A DNA stretch of 64,000 nucleotides, taken from positions 78,955 through 142,954 of the IMG/VR virus record IMGVR_UViG_3300044960_000921; one strand, given 5' to 3'. The stretch comes from a virus. Position numbers and translations under genes: made by a program. Of this stretch, positions 16,521 to 24,096 are shown piece by piece (position 1 is the first letter of the stretch; the number at the start of each line of letters is the position of its first letter). The notes beneath the pieces were generated by a model. It searched no databases and was not told the DNA's origin. It was given only the letters and a program-made list of their open reading frames with translations.

Positions 16521-17510
16521 GGTGTTCTCCTCGGCCTGCGCGGCCAGTGATGTGGTTGAGTATGCGGCCTTGTCCTTGTAGAGGATCGCAGCCCCGGTGA
16601 AGACGCAGTCCGTGATCTCCCACGAAGCCGCGGTGGTGTCCTTCACGTAGATGTTCCGCATCTCGTAGGAGAAGCCGAGCAGGCTACGTTCGGACCGCAC
16701 GCGGGCGACTTCATCGGGAAAGTCGGCCGCGTATAGGAATCCTTCGATGTGGATGGCGTCCCCCTCGATGGTGGCCGCCGTGATGGTCCCGATCTTGCGC
16801 TTGACGTCGTGGCCCGCCAGGTCGGAGGCGAGGTCCACGGGCATCCCCAGGAGCGTGGGCAACGCGCGTTCGGCAGCCGCCCGCGTCAGGATGACGCGGC
16901 GGTTCTTGCTGCCCTCGGGCGGCCGGTCGCTCGGCTGGTCGATGCGGGTCAGGATGCCCTTGAAGGGATGCTTGTTCGGGTGGCCGGGCGTGTGGGGCAG
17001 GATGAGTGCCATCGCCTCGATGCGGTCCACGACTTCGAGGGATGCGGCCTCCAGCTTCACGAAGCCCTTCTCCTCGGCCCAGTGCTCGTTAAGCGGCTCG
17101 TGGATCTCGGGGCCGAACACCAGGTCGCCATCGAAGGGGACAACCTTCGAAAGGTCCACGTCTCCGGCGTCGTAGGTGATGGTGACGTGGGGGGAGTAGC
17201 TGTCGCCGTGATCCCACGACGCACCCATCTGGCGGGCTTCCTTCCAGCGGGCCTCCAGTTCGGGGCAGACGAAGTGCAAGACGATGGCGCCCTTGGCCCC
17301 GAGCGGCGTGACGAATCGCCCGCCGGTGCTCGCGGCCATGTTTCCGCCCTGGGGGCGGAACCAGACCGGGGCCCGGCTGTAGACGATGGTCGCGTGGAGC
17401 TCGTGCTCGGGAACGAGGTTTGTGAAGCCCTGCGACTTCGCCCAGGCGGCGAAAGCGGCCGCCGAATCGGGGGTCAGGTTACGGCGGACGTACAGTCCCT
17501 GCTCGGACAT
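15996..17510 (-). CDS. Acb1-prohead protease-scaffold fusion
   Basis: 504 residues in three parts. (1) About 1-145 matches the anti-CBASS phosphodiesterase Acb1: GLYVRRNL, EHELHATIVYSRAPV, a conserved LELEARxK-like helix, then SPHVTITYDAGDVDLS and EPLNEHW. The two H-x-T motifs are H39-A-T41 and H108-V-T110. Acb1 (T4 gp57B family) hydrolyses the cyclic oligonucleotide signals of CBASS. (2) About 165-320 is a prohead serine protease with candidate H234 (AGHDVKRKIG) and S281 (LLGFSYEM). (3) From M331 is a coiled-coil, alanine/lysine/glutamate-rich scaffold. Position just upstream of capsid fits the protease-scaffold parts. Acb1 fused to head genes (portal-linked) is known; I do not know of it on a protease. 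Confidence 0.85.
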   Translation of the reverse strand: MSEQGLYVRRNLTPDSAAAFAAWAKSQGFTNLVPEHELHATIVYSRAPVWFRPQGGNMAASTGGRFVTPLGAKGAIVLHFVCPELEARWKEARQMGASWDHGDSYSPHVTITYDAGDVDLSKVVPFDGDLVFGPEIHEPLNEHWAEEKGFVKLEAASLEVVDRIEAMALILPHTPGHPNKHPFKGILTRIDQPSDRPPEGSKNRRVILTRAAAERALPTLLGMPVDLASDLAGHDVKRKIGTITAATIEGDAIHIEGFLYAADFPDEVARVRSERSLLGFSYEMRNIYVKDTTAASWEITDCVFTGAAILYKDKAAYSTTSLAAQAEENTMDINELKELLKAQAESQEKAMKDALDAGFATVNKRIDAIEAAAAEEKQKAEEARAAAAAEKKAADEKAAADIKAAAEKEASDKKVKELEDKLAAQETQIADLKAAAAKNAQPAERKTLTPHVTALLARSGLTLPGENAKLSLGEVDKAFASANLEPVQRIELKNALSKAGLLAV

Positions 17511-17515
17511 GGGAC

Positions 17516-18016
17516 CTACAGGACCGCGAGCAGGCTCGTCAGGTCGGCCTTGAGCTGCTCGTCACCGGCCGAGGCGATGGCCGCCGGGAGGGCGTTCCTG
17601 AGGTCGCCCAGGATCAGCTCGGCCTTGTGCAGGGCGTGCACCGCCTCGGGAGCGCCGGTGGCGACGATGGCACGGACGGCAAGAGTGAGGCGGTTGGCGA
17701 GGTCGGTGGGCGCCGGGGGGATGACGGGGGCCGACGGGAGCGGGGTCGATTCCGCCTCATCGGATGCCTTCGCAGCTGCGGGCTCGGTAGCGAGCGCAGG
17801 CGCGGCTGCGGTTTCGTCGTCCGATTCCTCAGCCTTCGCGTCTTCCGGATTCTGTTCGGCGGGTTCATTCACCGCGTTGTCCCCCGGTTGCTCATTGGAG
17901 GCCTCCACCTGTTCCAGAGCGGGTGCTTCCTGGGCGGTGGTCTCGACCGTGCCCTCTACCGCCTGGGACTTCTCGGCCTTGGTTTCGGTGGGCTTCTGGG
18001 TGCTTTTCTTCGACAT
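17516..18016 (-). CDS. Acidic, low-complexity head-operon protein
   Basis: 166 residues. The N-terminal two-thirds are disordered and rich in E, A, P, T, S (MSKKSTQKPTETKAEKSQ onward). The last about 60 residues form a helix-rich domain (DLANRLTLAVRAIVATGAPEAVHALHKAELILGDLRNALP). It lies between the Acb1-protease and the glycine-rich gene with 5 nt spacing; not recognised. It could be a capsid accessory or a decoy for host factors. Confidence 0.55.
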   Translation of the reverse strand: MSKKSTQKPTETKAEKSQAVEGTVETTAQEAPALEQVEASNEQPGDNAVNEPAEQNPEDAKAEESDDETAAAPALATEPAAAKASDEAESTPLPSAPVIPPAPTDLANRLTLAVRAIVATGAPEAVHALHKAELILGDLRNALPAAIASAGDEQLKADLTSLLAVL

Positions 18017-18034
18017 GGTCGGAACTCCTTTCCG

Positions 18035-18805
18035 TTAAGCGATTAGCGTTGCGTCGAACGTGCCGGCGGCCAGCGTGGTGCTCGGCGGCACCAGGGCGAC
18101 GGTGAACCCCGTGCTGGTCTTCAGCGAGGAGGGGACGTAGTGGCGGCAGTCGAGGCCGGGTTCGACCAGCACGTTGTAAGGAGGGGCGGCCTGGAAGGGC
18201 ACGAACTTGAAGATCGCGTTGCCGTTTCCGCCCAGGGTGCAGGTGCCGATGGAGGCGCCAGTGCCGCCGGCGCTGTCCGTGACCGTCATCGAGGGGGCGA
18301 CGGTGTAGTTGCCGCTGTCGACGATGGCCGCGGTGCCGAGGCCGTAGGACAGGTTGAAGGTCGGGGTGCCGACGCCCGAGCCGCTGGTCGAGGCCTGCGC
18401 GACCGGGTTGGTGACCACCTGGCCTGTGAAGGCACCCGCCGTGGTGACGGTCACGGTGGCGACCACGCCGCTGCTCACGCTTGCGACGGTCAGCACGACG
18501 CCGTTGGTCAGTGTGATGGTGTCGTTCACCGCGTAGCCGCTGGTGCCGCCGTTGACGACGGTAGCCGAGACCGCCTTCAGGGAGGTGGGCACGGCCTTCA
18601 GGCCGCTGCCCGTGCCGCCGCTGGGCGCCAGGGTGACGGTGCTGATGTTGGTGAAGCCGGTGCCGGCGGTGATCGAGCCGAGCACGGTGACCGCGTTGGC
18701 GGAGGCCGGGAAGGCAACGTTGTTTGCGACGCCCATCAGCAGGCGATCGCCGAATGCGGGCTGCTTGCTGCCGGACAGGAGGCCGATGGTGTGGAGTGCG
18801 AACAT
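18035..18805 (-). CDS. Glycine/threonine-rich beta protein, possible decoration protein
   Basis: 256 residues of repeated beta-strand modules. Residues about 85-160 (NGGTSGYAVNDTITLTNG ... VTVTTAGAFTGQVVTNPVAQ ... GTPTFNLSY) match the module inserted in the sheath. Before it is a shorter related unit (TVTLAPSGGTGSGLKAV) and after it a third (APSMTVTDSAGGTGASIGTCTLGG). The C-terminus (KFVPFQAAPPYNVLVEPGLDCRHYVPSSLKT) differs. Placed between portal and the protease polyprotein, it may be a surface decoration protein; inference. Confidence 0.6.
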   Translation of the reverse strand: MFALHTIGLLSGSKQPAFGDRLLMGVANNVAFPASANAVTVLGSITAGTGFTNISTVTLAPSGGTGSGLKAVPTSLKAVSATVVNGGTSGYAVNDTITLTNGVVLTVASVSSGVVATVTVTTAGAFTGQVVTNPVAQASTSGSGVGTPTFNLSYGLGTAAIVDSGNYTVAPSMTVTDSAGGTGASIGTCTLGGNGNAIFKFVPFQAAPPYNVLVEPGLDCRHYVPSSLKTSTGFTVALVPPSTTLAAGTFDATLIA

Positions 18806-18808
18806 GGA

Positions 18809-20131
18809 TCAGGTTCCTTTCTTGCTCGGTTTCGGTTCGTCGCCCGCGCCGTCCTCGGCGGGGCCGTCTTGTTTCCGCTCCTTCGCCGCGGCGGCGGTGG
18901 CGATCTGGATGTCGGCGAAGGTCATATCGCCCCATTTGTGCTCCGCGGGCGGCTCGCCCAGCCGGTTGCGCACCTCGTTGGGGGTGTAGACGTTGTTCTT
19001 GATGTAAATCTGGTGGATCTCCGCCTCGCGCTTCTCGTCCTCGCGGTCGAGGCCCAGAAAGCGGAACTCGACCTGGCTGAACCCGAGCCGCCCCTCGATG
19101 GCGTCCCGGTTGATATGGCTGGCCAGCAGACCGGCCCACGGCTTGATCGCGTGGTCCCAGTCGCGGGACTCGGCCACCTCGGCGGTGTTGCGGTTCACGT
19201 CCCGCTCGACGCCGAGGTTCTGCGGCGAGATGTCGAATGCGGTGGCGATCTCGGTCTTCAGGAACTCCTGCCACTTCAGGTATAGGGCCTCGTCGCCGTC
19301 GGCGGTGAGCTTGACGGGCTCGATGCCGTCGCCGCTCAGGATGGGCATCTTGCCCTGGCCTTCGATCTCGTTGGTCCAGTAGGTCCGGAAGGTCGCAAGT
19401 TGCTCGGGTGTGGCCTTGCCAAGGTTGAGCAGGGTCGTGGGCCGGGCGTTCGTCGCCACGTTGCCCGCGTACTCGCCCACGCCCAGCAGGCGGGAGACGG
19501 TCGTGAAGGCAATCTCCAGCGGCCCGCACCCGAAGGGGTGGGCCGTCGACGGGTTCGGCGCGATGTAGATCAGCTCGTCCGCCAGCAGGTCGATGCCGTT
19601 ACCCGCGGTCAGCATCCCGTAGCCCGGCACCTGGCAGTATTTCGCCTCGCGCCGGTCGCCGGTCCAGCCCGCGTAGATCTGCACGGAGAGGGCATCCACC
19701 GGGTAGAGCCAGAGCGGGCGGCTCGCGTCGCCGCCGAGCTGCATCTCGATGGCCCCGGCCCCGAGCATGAGGTCGGTGATGACCTTCTCGACCAGCGACC
19801 GCCAGCTGTCCTCGTTGTTCGGGCTGCGGAGGCAGGTGGTCACCAGTTGGCACTGGCGGCGGATCTCGGAGTTGTCCGTGACGCCCTTCTTGGGCACCAC
19901 CTCCCATTCGAGCTGGGCGATGGGGTTCTTGATCGTGTTGATCGCCCGGCGGGCGTAGGGCGTCGTCGAGAACGCCCGGAGATTCCAGGGCGTCGGCTTG
20001 AAGACGGGCGTGTTGTGCGCGACCCGCTGCCCCGACATGATCTGCATCAGCCGGGGGTAGACCTCGGTGTCGCGCTGCGGCTCATTCCGCCTGCGGCCCA
20101 GTCGCTGCTTGAAGCTCGTGAACAATCCCAT
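18809..20131 (-). CDS. Portal protein, HK97/SPP1 type
   Basis: 440 residues. Portal features: FKPTPWNLRAFSTTPYARRAINTIKNPIAQLEWEVVP, then VTDLMLGAGAIEMQL, DELIYIAPNPSTAHPFGCGPLEIA, FDISPQNLGVERDVNRNTAEV and a C-terminal NNVYTPNEVRNRLGEPP. It lies right after the large terminase. The portal is the dodecameric ring through which DNA enters the head. The C-terminus is charged and disordered (PAEDGAGDEPKPSKKGT). Confidence 0.9.
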   Translation of the reverse strand: MGLFTSFKQRLGRRRNEPQRDTEVYPRLMQIMSGQRVAHNTPVFKPTPWNLRAFSTTPYARRAINTIKNPIAQLEWEVVPKKGVTDNSEIRRQCQLVTTCLRSPNNEDSWRSLVEKVITDLMLGAGAIEMQLGGDASRPLWLYPVDALSVQIYAGWTGDRREAKYCQVPGYGMLTAGNGIDLLADELIYIAPNPSTAHPFGCGPLEIAFTTVSRLLGVGEYAGNVATNARPTTLLNLGKATPEQLATFRTYWTNEIEGQGKMPILSGDGIEPVKLTADGDEALYLKWQEFLKTEIATAFDISPQNLGVERDVNRNTAEVAESRDWDHAIKPWAGLLASHINRDAIEGRLGFSQVEFRFLGLDREDEKREAEIHQIYIKNNVYTPNEVRNRLGEPPAEHKWGDMTFADIQIATAAAAKERKQDGPAEDGAGDEPKPSKKGT

Positions 20132-20146
20132 CCGGTCCGGTCTTTC

Positions 20147-21706
20147 CTAAATCGACGCGAAGTGGAAGCCGGAACCTCCCTGGGCATAGTTGAGCACGAG
20201 GGCCTCGGCGTAGTCCGGCGAGGGCACGCCCCGCATCGCGAGTTGTTTCTTGGTCTCGATGACGATCTTGCCCCCCTCGTTCCTGAACCACTTCGGGAGC
20301 GAGACCTGGCCGATCAGCTCGTTACAGTCGGGCAGCAGGATCCATTCGTCCTCCGAGTGCGGCACGCCGTCCTCGTAGCCCTCCAGGTAGCGGACGTGCT
20401 CGTGCGTGGCCTTGAAGGCGTCGCGCATCGCCCACCAGAGCTGGGCCTTGAGGTTGCCGAACCACTCTGAGGCCATGCGGCCGTCGGGCATCAGGGTCTC
20501 GGTCGGCGGCACGCCCACGTTGATCGGGCTGACGGTGACGCCTTCGGTGTTCGCATGCACCAGCGTGCTGGTGACCGTGTTGCCGACGCCGGCGGAGTCA
20601 TAGTTGACCTGCCGGACGCCGAGGCTCCGGGCCACGTCCAGGGCGTCGTGGGTGACGTGGATGTTGTCCACGGTCTGCCAGAAAGTCGGCATGACCACGA
20701 CCGGCCCGAACTTGGGGACCAGCACGGACTTGGCCCTACCGGCGCCGACGTCGAGCCCCGCCGTACCCGGCCCTTGCGGCTGCCGTTTGAGCGCCCTGGC
20801 CAGCTTCAAGGAGGATTCCACCCACTTTGCCGGGATGCAGATGCCCTCGACCGAGGCCGCGTAGTCGATGTCGTACTCGGCCGCCCAGGTGGCCGGAGTC
20901 GAGGAGAGCTCCCGCTGCTTGGCCTCGGCCCAGGCCGCGTCCTTGCGGGGGTCGTCGGACCAGTGGAAACGGAAGACCGGGATGTGGCCGGAGTGCCGCT
21001 TGCGGAAGAAGACGTTGCCGGTGCCGTTGACCGAAGACGCCCAGATCCTTGTGTTTGCGTTCGCCACGATGGCGGCGTCGACCTTCTCGGCGTGCTCGAT
21101 GAACGCGCCCTCGTCCACGACGTAGAGCGTCGAGCGCCCGCCGCGGCCCATGTTGTCGCCCGCCTCGCCGGTGATGGCGTTCCCGTTGGCCGGGTTGATC
21201 AGGCGCATAAAGTTGTCGTGCTCGGCCCGGTTCAGGCCCGCCGGCAGCATCCAGTGCGGCAGGCGGTCCAGCATCAGGCGGATCTTGCCGAAGATGCTGT
21301 CCGGGTCGCCGATGCGGTCGACGTAGACCTCCTTGCGGCTGCCGAACGTCGTCTTGAAGCCGGGTGCGAAGAGCCACTTGTGCAGGGCGTAGCCCGCCGC
21401 CACCCAGGTCCAGCCCACGTCGCGGGATTTCTCGACCAAGCCCTCCTGGGAGGCGGCCACGCGGTCATCCAGCCAGCGGATCAGCTCCTCCTGGCGGGGG
21501 AACAGGTCGAAGGGCAGGTAAGCGGGCAGGCCCTTGGCCGCGCCGCGCGGGTCGTAGGTCCAGGCGAAGGTGTTGAACCACCACACCGGGTCCTTGGCCG
21601 CCCGCGCCATGGCGATGGCCTGCAGTTCGGGGTCCCGGTCGAGCTTGTCGATGATCTCCAGGCGCCGGATGAGGCTCTGCTTCAGTTCATCCGTGCCGAA
21701 GGCCAT
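20147..21706 (-). CDS. Terminase large subunit
   Basis: 519 residues. The ATPase has an atypical Walker A (EKSRDVGWTW, about 92-101) and Walker B (LYVVDEGAF, D198-E199). The C-terminal RNase H-like nuclease has D319 (GLDVGAG), D370 (YDSAGVG) and the late acidic residue in SPDYAEALVL. It packages DNA into the prohead and cuts it. Unusually, the small terminase gene is not adjacent but 0.67 kb upstream, separated by a plus-strand mini-operon and its promoter region. Confidence 0.92.
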   Translation of the reverse strand: MAFGTDELKQSLIRRLEIIDKLDRDPELQAIAMARAAKDPVWWFNTFAWTYDPRGAAKGLPAYLPFDLFPRQEELIRWLDDRVAASQEGLVEKSRDVGWTWVAAGYALHKWLFAPGFKTTFGSRKEVYVDRIGDPDSIFGKIRLMLDRLPHWMLPAGLNRAEHDNFMRLINPANGNAITGEAGDNMGRGGRSTLYVVDEGAFIEHAEKVDAAIVANANTRIWASSVNGTGNVFFRKRHSGHIPVFRFHWSDDPRKDAAWAEAKQRELSSTPATWAAEYDIDYAASVEGICIPAKWVESSLKLARALKRQPQGPGTAGLDVGAGRAKSVLVPKFGPVVVMPTFWQTVDNIHVTHDALDVARSLGVRQVNYDSAGVGNTVTSTLVHANTEGVTVSPINVGVPPTETLMPDGRMASEWFGNLKAQLWWAMRDAFKATHEHVRYLEGYEDGVPHSEDEWILLPDCNELIGQVSLPKWFRNEGGKIVIETKKQLAMRGVPSPDYAEALVLNYAQGGSGFHFASI

Positions 21707-21747
21707 GCTACAAGCTATTGGGTCATCGTGATTATTTTATTTTGTTG

Positions 21748-21792
21748 TGCATTCCATGCACTTTCTGCTTGCGCAAGTGCAGCCGCTGCACA
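21748..21792. promoter_or_regulatory. Paired 15-bp palindromes (candidate operators)
   Basis: Two perfect GTGCA-N5-TGCAC palindromes: GTGCATTCCATGCAC (21748-21762) and GTGCAGCCGCTGCAC (21778-21792). Their centres are 30 bp apart (about three helical turns). The second lies inside the spacer of the plus-strand promoter at 21770. They sit in the divergent gap between large terminase (minus) and the small plus operon that encodes an HTH protein. Confidence 0.65.
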
Positions 21793-21798
21793 ATGGTC
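21765..21798 (+). promoter_or_regulatory. Promoter, TCTGCTTGCGC-N17 family (copy A)
   Basis: TCTGCTTGCGC (21765-21775) contains TTGCGC as a -35-like element, then exactly 17 nt to AATGGT (21793-21798), followed 50 nt later by an ATG. Two more copies with the same 11-mer and 17-nt spacing exist at 34029 and 49144, each upstream of a plus-strand unit. Confidence 0.6.
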
Positions 21799-21847
21799 AG
21801 GTTCATGAGCGGCGATGATGCCGCCGGAAACAGAGAGGAATCGAACC

Positions 21848-22027
21848 ATGAAGATCACCGTCAAAATCCGCCAGGTATACGGCAACGAAGCCATCTACCC
21901 CGTGTGTGAAGCGGCCCAGAACTTCGCTGCCATGATTGGTCAGAAGACTCTTACCCAGCGTGACCTGAACTACATTCGCAAGCTCGGCTACTCGGTTGAA
22001 GTCGAACAGCAGAGCCTCGCGGCATGA
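21848..22027 (+). CDS. Small protein of unknown function
   Basis: 59 residues from ATG 21848 with AGAGGA upstream. MKITVKIRQVYGNEAIYPVCEAA then FAAMIGQKTLTQRDLNYIRKLGY. First gene of a three-gene plus operon inserted between the terminase genes; its stop overlaps the next start as ATGA. Not recognised. Confidence 0.7.
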   Translation: MKITVKIRQVYGNEAIYPVCEAAQNFAAMIGQKTLTQRDLNYIRKLGYSVEVEQQSLAA

Positions 22028-22203
22028 CCCGCAAACAACTCGTCGCACTGCTCAACAGGCTGTTCGGCTCCCAGACCGAGGCCGCGCGCCAACTGAAAAC
22101 CCCGCGTCGCACTATCGCGGCGTGGGGCAAGGAAAACCCGATTCATCCGGCTGTAGCAGCCCTGCTACTGATGCTGGATGCCGAACGCAACAGAAAGGAA
22201 TAG
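22024..22203 (+). CDS. Small HTH DNA-binding protein
   Basis: 59 residues. FGSQTEAARQLKTPRRTIAAWGKE has the spacing of a helix-turn-helix (AARQL turn, R-T-I-x-x-W recognition helix). Its start overlaps the previous stop (ATGA). Likely an autoregulator of this mini-operon, and a candidate binder of the paired palindromes at 21748-21792. The rest of the chain (HPAVAALLLMLDAERNRK) is probably a dimerisation helix. Confidence 0.7.
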   Translation: MTRKQLVALLNRLFGSQTEAARQLKTPRRTIAAWGKENPIHPAVAALLLMLDAERNRKE

Positions 22204-22206
22204 ACT

Positions 22207-22383
22207 ATGCCGAAGTCAAGCAGACTCGCCGAAGGAGTAAACTTCGTATTCACCCTCGGACTTGGCGTCGTGCAATTCTCCGTCGGCTGCCTATTGCTTT
22301 TCCCCGCCGCCATCCTCCTTTGGTTTGGGTGGGTCATGGCTTCCGGAACGATCACGGCAGCGATTGAGATCTTCGGGCGCTAG
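22207..22383 (+). CDS. Small membrane protein
   Basis: 58 residues with two hydrophobic segments (FVFTLGLGVVQFSVGCLLLF and AAILLWFGWVMASG). Last gene of the plus mini-operon, 3 nt after the HTH gene. Its stop TAG overlaps the end of the convergent small terminase gene. A holin-like or immunity role is possible but unsupported. Confidence 0.6.
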   Translation: MPKSSRLAEGVNFVFTLGLGVVQFSVGCLLLFPAAILLWFGWVMASGTITAAIEIFGR

Positions 22384-22826
22384 CCCTTCATCTTCTCGGT
22401 GAACAGCATGGTCAGCTCGTCGAGCGACTTGCCCTGAAGGTCGGCCAGGATGACGGTGTTCTGCTGGGCCGCAGGAAGCGGCTTGCCGTCCGGGCCCGTG
22501 AGTTCCTGCTGAATCTTGTCGCCGTATTTCTTCGGCCGGAGCTTGGCCGCCTTCCACTTGCGGGCGTCCACGCGGATGCGCCGGGCTTCCGGGTGAAGCT
22601 TCTCGTTATCGGCGATATCGACCAGTTCGTCCGCGAGGTAATCGGCCTGGAGTTCCCGCGCCTGCGCGTACTTCTCGCGGAAATCCTCGTATTGCTCTAG
22701 CCATCGCATCACCGTGCTGTAGGTCAGCTTCTTCTGCTTGCAGACACGGACAAGGCTCTTGCCGCCCGCGATCTGATCGCAGATTTCCTGAGCAATCTTG
22801 GTGCTGTAGCTGGATTTCCGGGCCAT
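22380..22826 (-). CDS. Terminase small subunit
   Basis: 148 residues with the small terminase HTH pattern: SYSTKIAQEICDQIAGGKSLVRVCKQKKLTYSTVMRWLEQ, then a central helical region (FREKYAQARELQADYLADELVDIADNEK) and a C-terminal QQNTVILADLQGKSLDELTMLF. It recognises the packaging site. It is transcribed in the same direction as the large terminase but separated from it by a plus-strand mini-operon. Confidence 0.85.
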   Translation of the reverse strand: MARKSSYSTKIAQEICDQIAGGKSLVRVCKQKKLTYSTVMRWLEQYEDFREKYAQARELQADYLADELVDIADNEKLHPEARRIRVDARKWKAAKLRPKKYGDKIQQELTGPDGKPLPAAQQNTVILADLQGKSLDELTMLFTEKMKG

Positions 22827-22830
22827 AAAA

Positions 22831-22854
22831 CTAAAAAGCCCGCTATGCGCGGGC
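22831..22854 (-). terminator. Rho-independent terminator
   Basis: Minus strand: stem GCCCGC/GCGGGC (22838-22843 and 22849-22854) with loop TATGC, followed by TTTTTAGTTTT just before the small terminase ATG. It should end the transcript of 22899-23465 and insulate small terminase. Confidence 0.75.
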
Positions 22855-22898
22855 GGTAAAATCTGGACACACTGGTGGCCTTTCTAATTCTACGAATA

Positions 22899-23465
22899 TC
22901 ACATGTTGATCCTGTCTGCAAGCGGAATCTGCGGCTCGTCGCTCACGCGATCCTCCTGCACGTCCTTCACTGCCTGGTCGAAGGCCCTCGCGAGCGCTGA
23001 GAACGCCCGGCGATAGTTGGGCTTGTGATTGGCGGGCATGTCCGGGCTTCGGATCGTGTCGCAGGCGTACTCGATGATGGCGACGTTCTCCCGGCCGATG
23101 GCGTTGCGGGTGAGGCAGAAGACCTTGGCGGCCTGCTCGCAGGAGAGCCCCGAGCCGCCTGCCAGGACGGAGAGGTCGAGGCTGGACTTGTAGCCCATCT
23201 GCCGCCGGTAGGCCCGCTCGGCGGACCGGCAGGTGACGTAGGCGATGCCGTAGTCGACGTCGGCGCTGCTGAGCGTCTCGTTTTCCACCAGCCAGGCGAG
23301 GACCGTCTGGTCGCGCTCGCCCGCGGCGATGATCTTACCCGCCGAGCTCACCTTCACCCAGGCGGATTCGGACTGGAAGACGCCGGCCGCACGGGGGATG
23401 CGGATGCCATGCTGCGCGAGCCACTGATCGGTGACGACGTCCTGCTCGATGTCCGGCTCCTGCAT
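22899..23465 (-). CDS. Hypothetical protein beside replication origin
   Basis: 188 residues (MQEPDIEQDVVTDQWLAQHGIRIP). A helical, mixed-charge protein with a cluster of cysteines (TCRSAERAYR, LSCEQAAKVFC, IEYACDT) and a serine/glycine turn (VLAGGSGLS). It is preceded upstream by the iteron region and followed by a terminator. I do not recognise a family; position beside the origin allows a replication or regulation role. Confidence 0.6.
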   Translation of the reverse strand: MQEPDIEQDVVTDQWLAQHGIRIPRAAGVFQSESAWVKVSSAGKIIAAGERDQTVLAWLVENETLSSADVDYGIAYVTCRSAERAYRRQMGYKSSLDLSVLAGGSGLSCEQAAKVFCLTRNAIGRENVAIIEYACDTIRSPDMPANHKPNYRRAFSALARAFDQAVKDVQEDRVSDEPQIPLADRINM

Positions 23466-23576
23466 ACCCCACCCCTAGCTGGTTTTGGGCAGTCTGCCAC
23501 AGGATGTGGTGGGGCGCAAGCCGTTCTTTACGGAGGATTTATGGCGGTACATGCCCGCACCGAAGGGCCCCATCTG

Positions 23577-23862
23577 AATAAATCGCATCCCAAATAAGTC
23601 GCTGCGATTTATCTGCTGCCTGTATGTCATTGAAACAGAAGGGGAATGATGCACAGCCGGCTCCGAAGGCCGAATAAATCGCAATTGCTTCCCCCTAATA
23701 CCACCCTAATGGTTAATATGGAACCGAAGCAGGAATGTGATTTATGTGATTTATTTATTTTATATATTAAACATAATAATGATATTGAGAAAATTCAGAG
23801 GGTCGGCCCTGTCCAATAAATCGCAGAACAGGGTGCGATTAATTGCAACATTTGCGATTTAT
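23577..23862. repeat. Iteron-like array with AT-rich segment, candidate replication origin
   Basis: Five exact copies of TGCGATTTAT, counting both strands (complement ATAAATCGCA), at 23577-23587, 23603-23612, 23672-23683, 23815-23825 and 23853-23862. Degenerate copies are at 23593 (AATAAGTCGC), 23736 and 23745 (TGTGATTTAT twice in tandem) and 23834 (TGCGATTAAT). Between 23733 and 23790 the DNA is strongly AT-rich, like a DNA-unwinding element. The array lies next to the replicase gene and has no coding role. No copies were seen elsewhere in the window. Confidence 0.7.
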
Positions 23863-23889
23863 CCTCGCAGGACGAGATCGGGCTCAAAA

Positions 23890-23924
23890 AGAACAAGGCC
23901 GCCCACGAAGGGCGGCCCCGTTCT
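23890..23924 (-). terminator. Terminator (minus-strand T-run)
   Basis: An 8-bp perfect stem GGCCGCCC/GGGCGGCC (23897-23904 and 23910-23917) extended by AGAAC/GTTCT, followed on the minus strand by TTGTTCTTTTTG. It probably ends the replicase transcript or the small minus frame ending at 23949. It also separates the iteron region from the coding block. Confidence 0.7.
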
Positions 23925-24096
23925 GCCTCGCTGATCGTCCGGCTCTCGTCAGGCCCTTGACCGGCCAGACCGATTGACGGCCGGGGAGACCTCGGATTCG
24001 TCCTCCGCACGCGGCTTGGTTCGGACCTCGACGATGCTGGCCTCGATCACCTTCGGGCTCCGGCCCCTGCCGCCCAGGACCCGGCTCATCTTGACG

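Noticed and set aside
23541-23597. 18-residue plus frame with a GGAGG before ATG 23541
   Set aside because: Overlaps the first iteron and has no homologous pattern; kept only as a note.
23577-23862. CRISPR array
   Set aside because: The repeats are 10-12 bp, in both orientations and with irregular spacing, and no cas genes are present.
23737-23934. 65-residue plus frame in the AT-rich region
   Set aside because: Composition (long I/F/Y run) follows the AT-rich DNA; it lies over iterons and a terminator.
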